Origin: Minisyncoccota bacterium
Lineage (GTDB): Bacteria > Patescibacteriota > Minisyncoccia > Minisyncoccales > UBA5738
NCBI GenBank assembly: GCA_025453415.1
Contig: JALOQL010000044.1
Location: 1 to 8,100 of the forward strand
DNA: 8,100 bases
Direction of reading: 5' to 3'
Shown piece by piece: positions 6,426-8,100 of this stretch (position 1 is its first letter; each line of letters starts with the position of its first letter). A program made the position numbers and the translations under genes. The notes under the pieces are model-generated. The model made no database searches, was not told the origin of the DNA, and was given only the letters and a program-made list of their open reading frames with translations.

Positions 6426-7282
6426 ATAATTCAAAAATTGTGGCAAAAATTTCAAAAAAAGCGATTGCGATTTTTGAAGGCAGCCAAATTCGCCGCCATT
6501 GGGATGATGCCAAAGAAATGTGGTATTTTTCGGTTGTCGATATTGTCCAAGCATTGACCGGTAGCACGATACCGAGGCGGTATTGGTCGGATTTGAAAAT
6601 TAAGATGAAAAATGAGGGCAGCCAGGTGTACGAGAAAATCGTACAACTGAAATTTATGGCCCAAGACGGGAAATATTACGCTTCTGACGCGGCCGATACT
6701 GAAACTATGTTTCGTATAATCCAATCAATTCCTTCCCCCAAGGCCGAGCCATTCAAGCTTTGGCTGGCGCGCGTCGGCTATGAGCGCGTTGAGGAGGCCG
6801 AAGACCCGGAGAAAGCCATTCAGAGGGCTTTGGCAATGTATCTAAAAAAGGGATATTCCAAAGATTGGGTTAATTTGCGCTTGAAAAGCATTGAAATCAG
6901 AAAGGACCTGACCAATGAATGGCAGGAGCGGGGCGTTTTGAGCAACAAAGAATTCGCAATTCTAACCGATGACATCACTTTCGCCTGGGCGGGAATGAAA
7001 ACCAAGGATTACAAGCAATTCAAAGAGCTGAAAAAAGAAAATTTGCGCGACAATATGACCAATTTGGAATTGGTTTTGAATTTGCTGGCCGAAACTTCCA
7101 CAACTGAAATATCAAAAACAAAGAAGCCGAAAACTTTTGTTGAAAACCGGCGGGTGGCCAGCGAAGGCGGCAGCGTGGCGGGCAGCGCCCGCAAAGACAT
7201 CGAAAGCCGCACCGGCAAACCCGTGCTTACTAGCAAGAACGCCAAGCAATTGGGAATGTTAACCTCCCGCAGTTTTAAATAA
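6389..7282 (+). CDS. BRO-N / DinD-like protein inside the restriction operon
   Basis: The N-terminal part (about 25-140) matches the BRO-N/phage antirepressor and DinD family: AIAIFEGSQIRRHW, WYFSVVDIVQALT, YWSDLK, then SPKAEPFKLWLARVGYERVEE. The C-terminal part has GGSVAGSARKDIESRTGKPV (260-279), typical of DinD-like proteins. E. coli DinD is a DNA-damage-induced protein of 274 residues reported to inhibit RecA; BRO-N domains bind DNA. The role here is unknown; a regulator or accessory factor of the restriction system is a guess from position. The start is unsettled. ATG 6389 gives 297 residues and overlaps the methylase by 37 bases; GTG 6440 gives 280 residues, begins 14 bases after the methylase stop, and puts the conserved IFEG segment close to the N-terminus as is usual in the family. 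The latter may well be the true start. The specificity gene begins 6 bases after the stop. Confidence 0.85.
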   Translation: MGEKPKFEFLEINNSKIVAKISKKAIAIFEGSQIRRHWDDAKEMWYFSVVDIVQALTGSTIPRRYWSDLKIKMKNEGSQVYEKIVQLKFMAQDGKYYASDAADTETMFRIIQSIPSPKAEPFKLWLARVGYERVEEAEDPEKAIQRALAMYLKKGYSKDWVNLRLKSIEIRKDLTNEWQERGVLSNKEFAILTDDITFAWAGMKTKDYKQFKELKKENLRDNMTNLELVLNLLAETSTTEISKTKKPKTFVENRRVASEGGSVAGSARKDIESRTGKPVLTSKNAKQLGMLTSRSFK

Positions 7283-7288
7283 AGCGCT

Positions 7289-8100
7289 ATGCAATATTCA
7301 GTTGTAAAAAGAGCAAAAATAAATTTGGGCGATAGGTTTGATGCCGAATATTTTGAGCCGTCATATCTCGAAACCGAGGCAAAGCTCAACGGATTAAATG
7401 CGCTACCTTTGTCTGCTTATTTAAAGCTTACTTCGAGTGCTTTTTATCCGTCCGCTGTTGCTTATTATAAAGTTGGAACTCTGCCTTTTATAAGATGTGT
7501 TGATTGTATTGATTTTCCTGCAATTACAACGTTACAAAATGATACTTTTGAAAGATTGCCCAATTCTTTTATAAATGAAAATAAAACTATAAAGAAAATT
7601 ATAGACGAAGAAATTGTTATTACAAAAGTTGGAACACCTTGCTTCGCGTCAATTATTTATGGTTTAGGCGAAGTCGCTTTGTCGAGAACGGTTTTGGGTG
7701 CATATAAAATAAAAAATATTGATCCTTTTTATTTAACTGTTTTTTTAAGATCAAAATATGGGTTTGGACAATTGAATCGAGAAAGAGAACTGACTATACA
7801 ATATCAATTAACTCTTGAAAGAGTTGGAAGAATTTTAATTTATAAACCGTCCGTTGATTTCCAAATAAAAATACGTCACTTATTTGTTAAAAGTCTGGAT
7901 TTATATCAGAGCGAAGTGTCTCTATATAAAAAAGCTGAGCAGCTGCTACTTACTGAGCTTGGGTTGGCGGATTGGAAGCCCAAGCACGCGCTGGCGTTTG
8001 TGAAAAATTATTCTGACACGCAAAAGGCAGAGCGGTTTGACGCGGATTATTTCCAGCCCACCTTCACCATAGACCACAAGTGGCTGCATCTGGAGGCGCG
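7289..8100 (+). CDS. HsdS-like specificity subunit (partial, cut by window end)
   Basis: The first 270 codons of a specificity (S) subunit, the DNA-reading part of type I and type IIB restriction enzymes. The half-subunit signature RFDAEYFEPSY (16-26) recurs as RFDADYFQPTF (249-259), so the protein is built from two similar halves, each with a target-recognition domain and a helical spacer. The first recognition domain covers roughly residues 40-200 and contains GTPCFASIIYGLGEVALSRT; the spacer helix LYQSEVSLYKKAEQLLLTEL (205-224) closes the first half. The second half is cut at the window edge and no stop is reached. Its start ATG 7289 is 6 bases after the upstream stop and has no Shine-Dalgarno. 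Base use is strikingly uneven: about 29% GC by hand count at 7501-7860 but about 53% at 7981-8100, with many ATA and AGA codons in the AT-rich part, suggesting an imported recognition domain. Confidence 0.88.
   Translation, partial: MQYSVVKRAKINLGDRFDAEYFEPSYLETEAKLNGLNALPLSAYLKLTSSAFYPSAVAYYKVGTLPFIRCVDCIDFPAITTLQNDTFERLPNSFINENKTIKKIIDEEIVITKVGTPCFASIIYGLGEVALSRTVLGAYKIKNIDPFYLTVFLRSKYGFGQLNRERELTIQYQLTLERVGRILIYKPSVDFQIKIRHLFVKSLDLYQSEVSLYKKAEQLLLTELGLADWKPKHALAFVKNYSDTQKAERFDADYFQPTFTIDHKWLHLEA

Overview
The window looks like a fragment of a small bacterial genome, most likely from the candidate phyla radiation (Patescibacteria, Parcubacteria-like). This is inference from gene style: a stand-alone Pif1-type helicase with a C-terminal winged-helix-like tail, a membrane-anchored PEBP protein, an orphan AbrB-like protein, a nuclease-methylase fusion of the type I restriction family with a BRO/DinD-like gene in its operon, few recognisable Shine-Dalgarno sites, and hairpin-rich intergenic DNA. 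No ribosomal or other marker gene is present to fix the taxonomy. All seven complete genes end in TAA and none has an in-frame TGA, so the standard code is enough.

Layout. Positions 5-721 (minus strand) encode a membrane-anchored extracytoplasmic protein with a calcium-loop-like motif and a four-cysteine tail; its extended -10 promoter lies just upstream. Divergently, 881-2566 encodes a Pif1/RecD-like superfamily 1B helicase. A pair of hairpins follows, then a PEBP (YbhB/YbcL) family protein with an N-terminal membrane anchor (2661-3233). The next gap holds two long perfect hairpins and an AT-rich block of four 10-bp half-sites placed about one helical turn apart. This block lies directly in front of a 57-codon AbrB/MazE-like DNA-binding protein (3391-3564) and looks like its operator. 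A 192-residue unknown protein follows after 11 bases, then another hairpin.

From 4344 to the window edge runs one tightly packed restriction-modification operon behind a single good promoter. Its first gene is a 693-residue protein joining an HsdR-type PD-(D/E)xK nuclease domain to an HsdM-type N6-adenine methylase. A BRO-N/DinD-like protein and an HsdS-like specificity subunit follow, the last cut by the window end. Nuclease plus methylase in one chain with a separate S subunit is the layout of type IIB enzymes such as BcgI. If no helicase-bearing HsdR follows, this could be a translocase-free restriction enzyme that cuts near its site; if one does follow, it is a type I system with an extra nuclease domain on M. 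The first target-recognition domain of HsdS is much more AT-rich than its flanks, as expected if specificity was swapped by recombination.

The least explained signal is a set of five intergenic hairpins between 2576 and 4184. Their stems differ in sequence and length, but all close with GG/CC and share a 5-base loop W-W-A-R-A. They look like a REP-like family and may also act as terminators.
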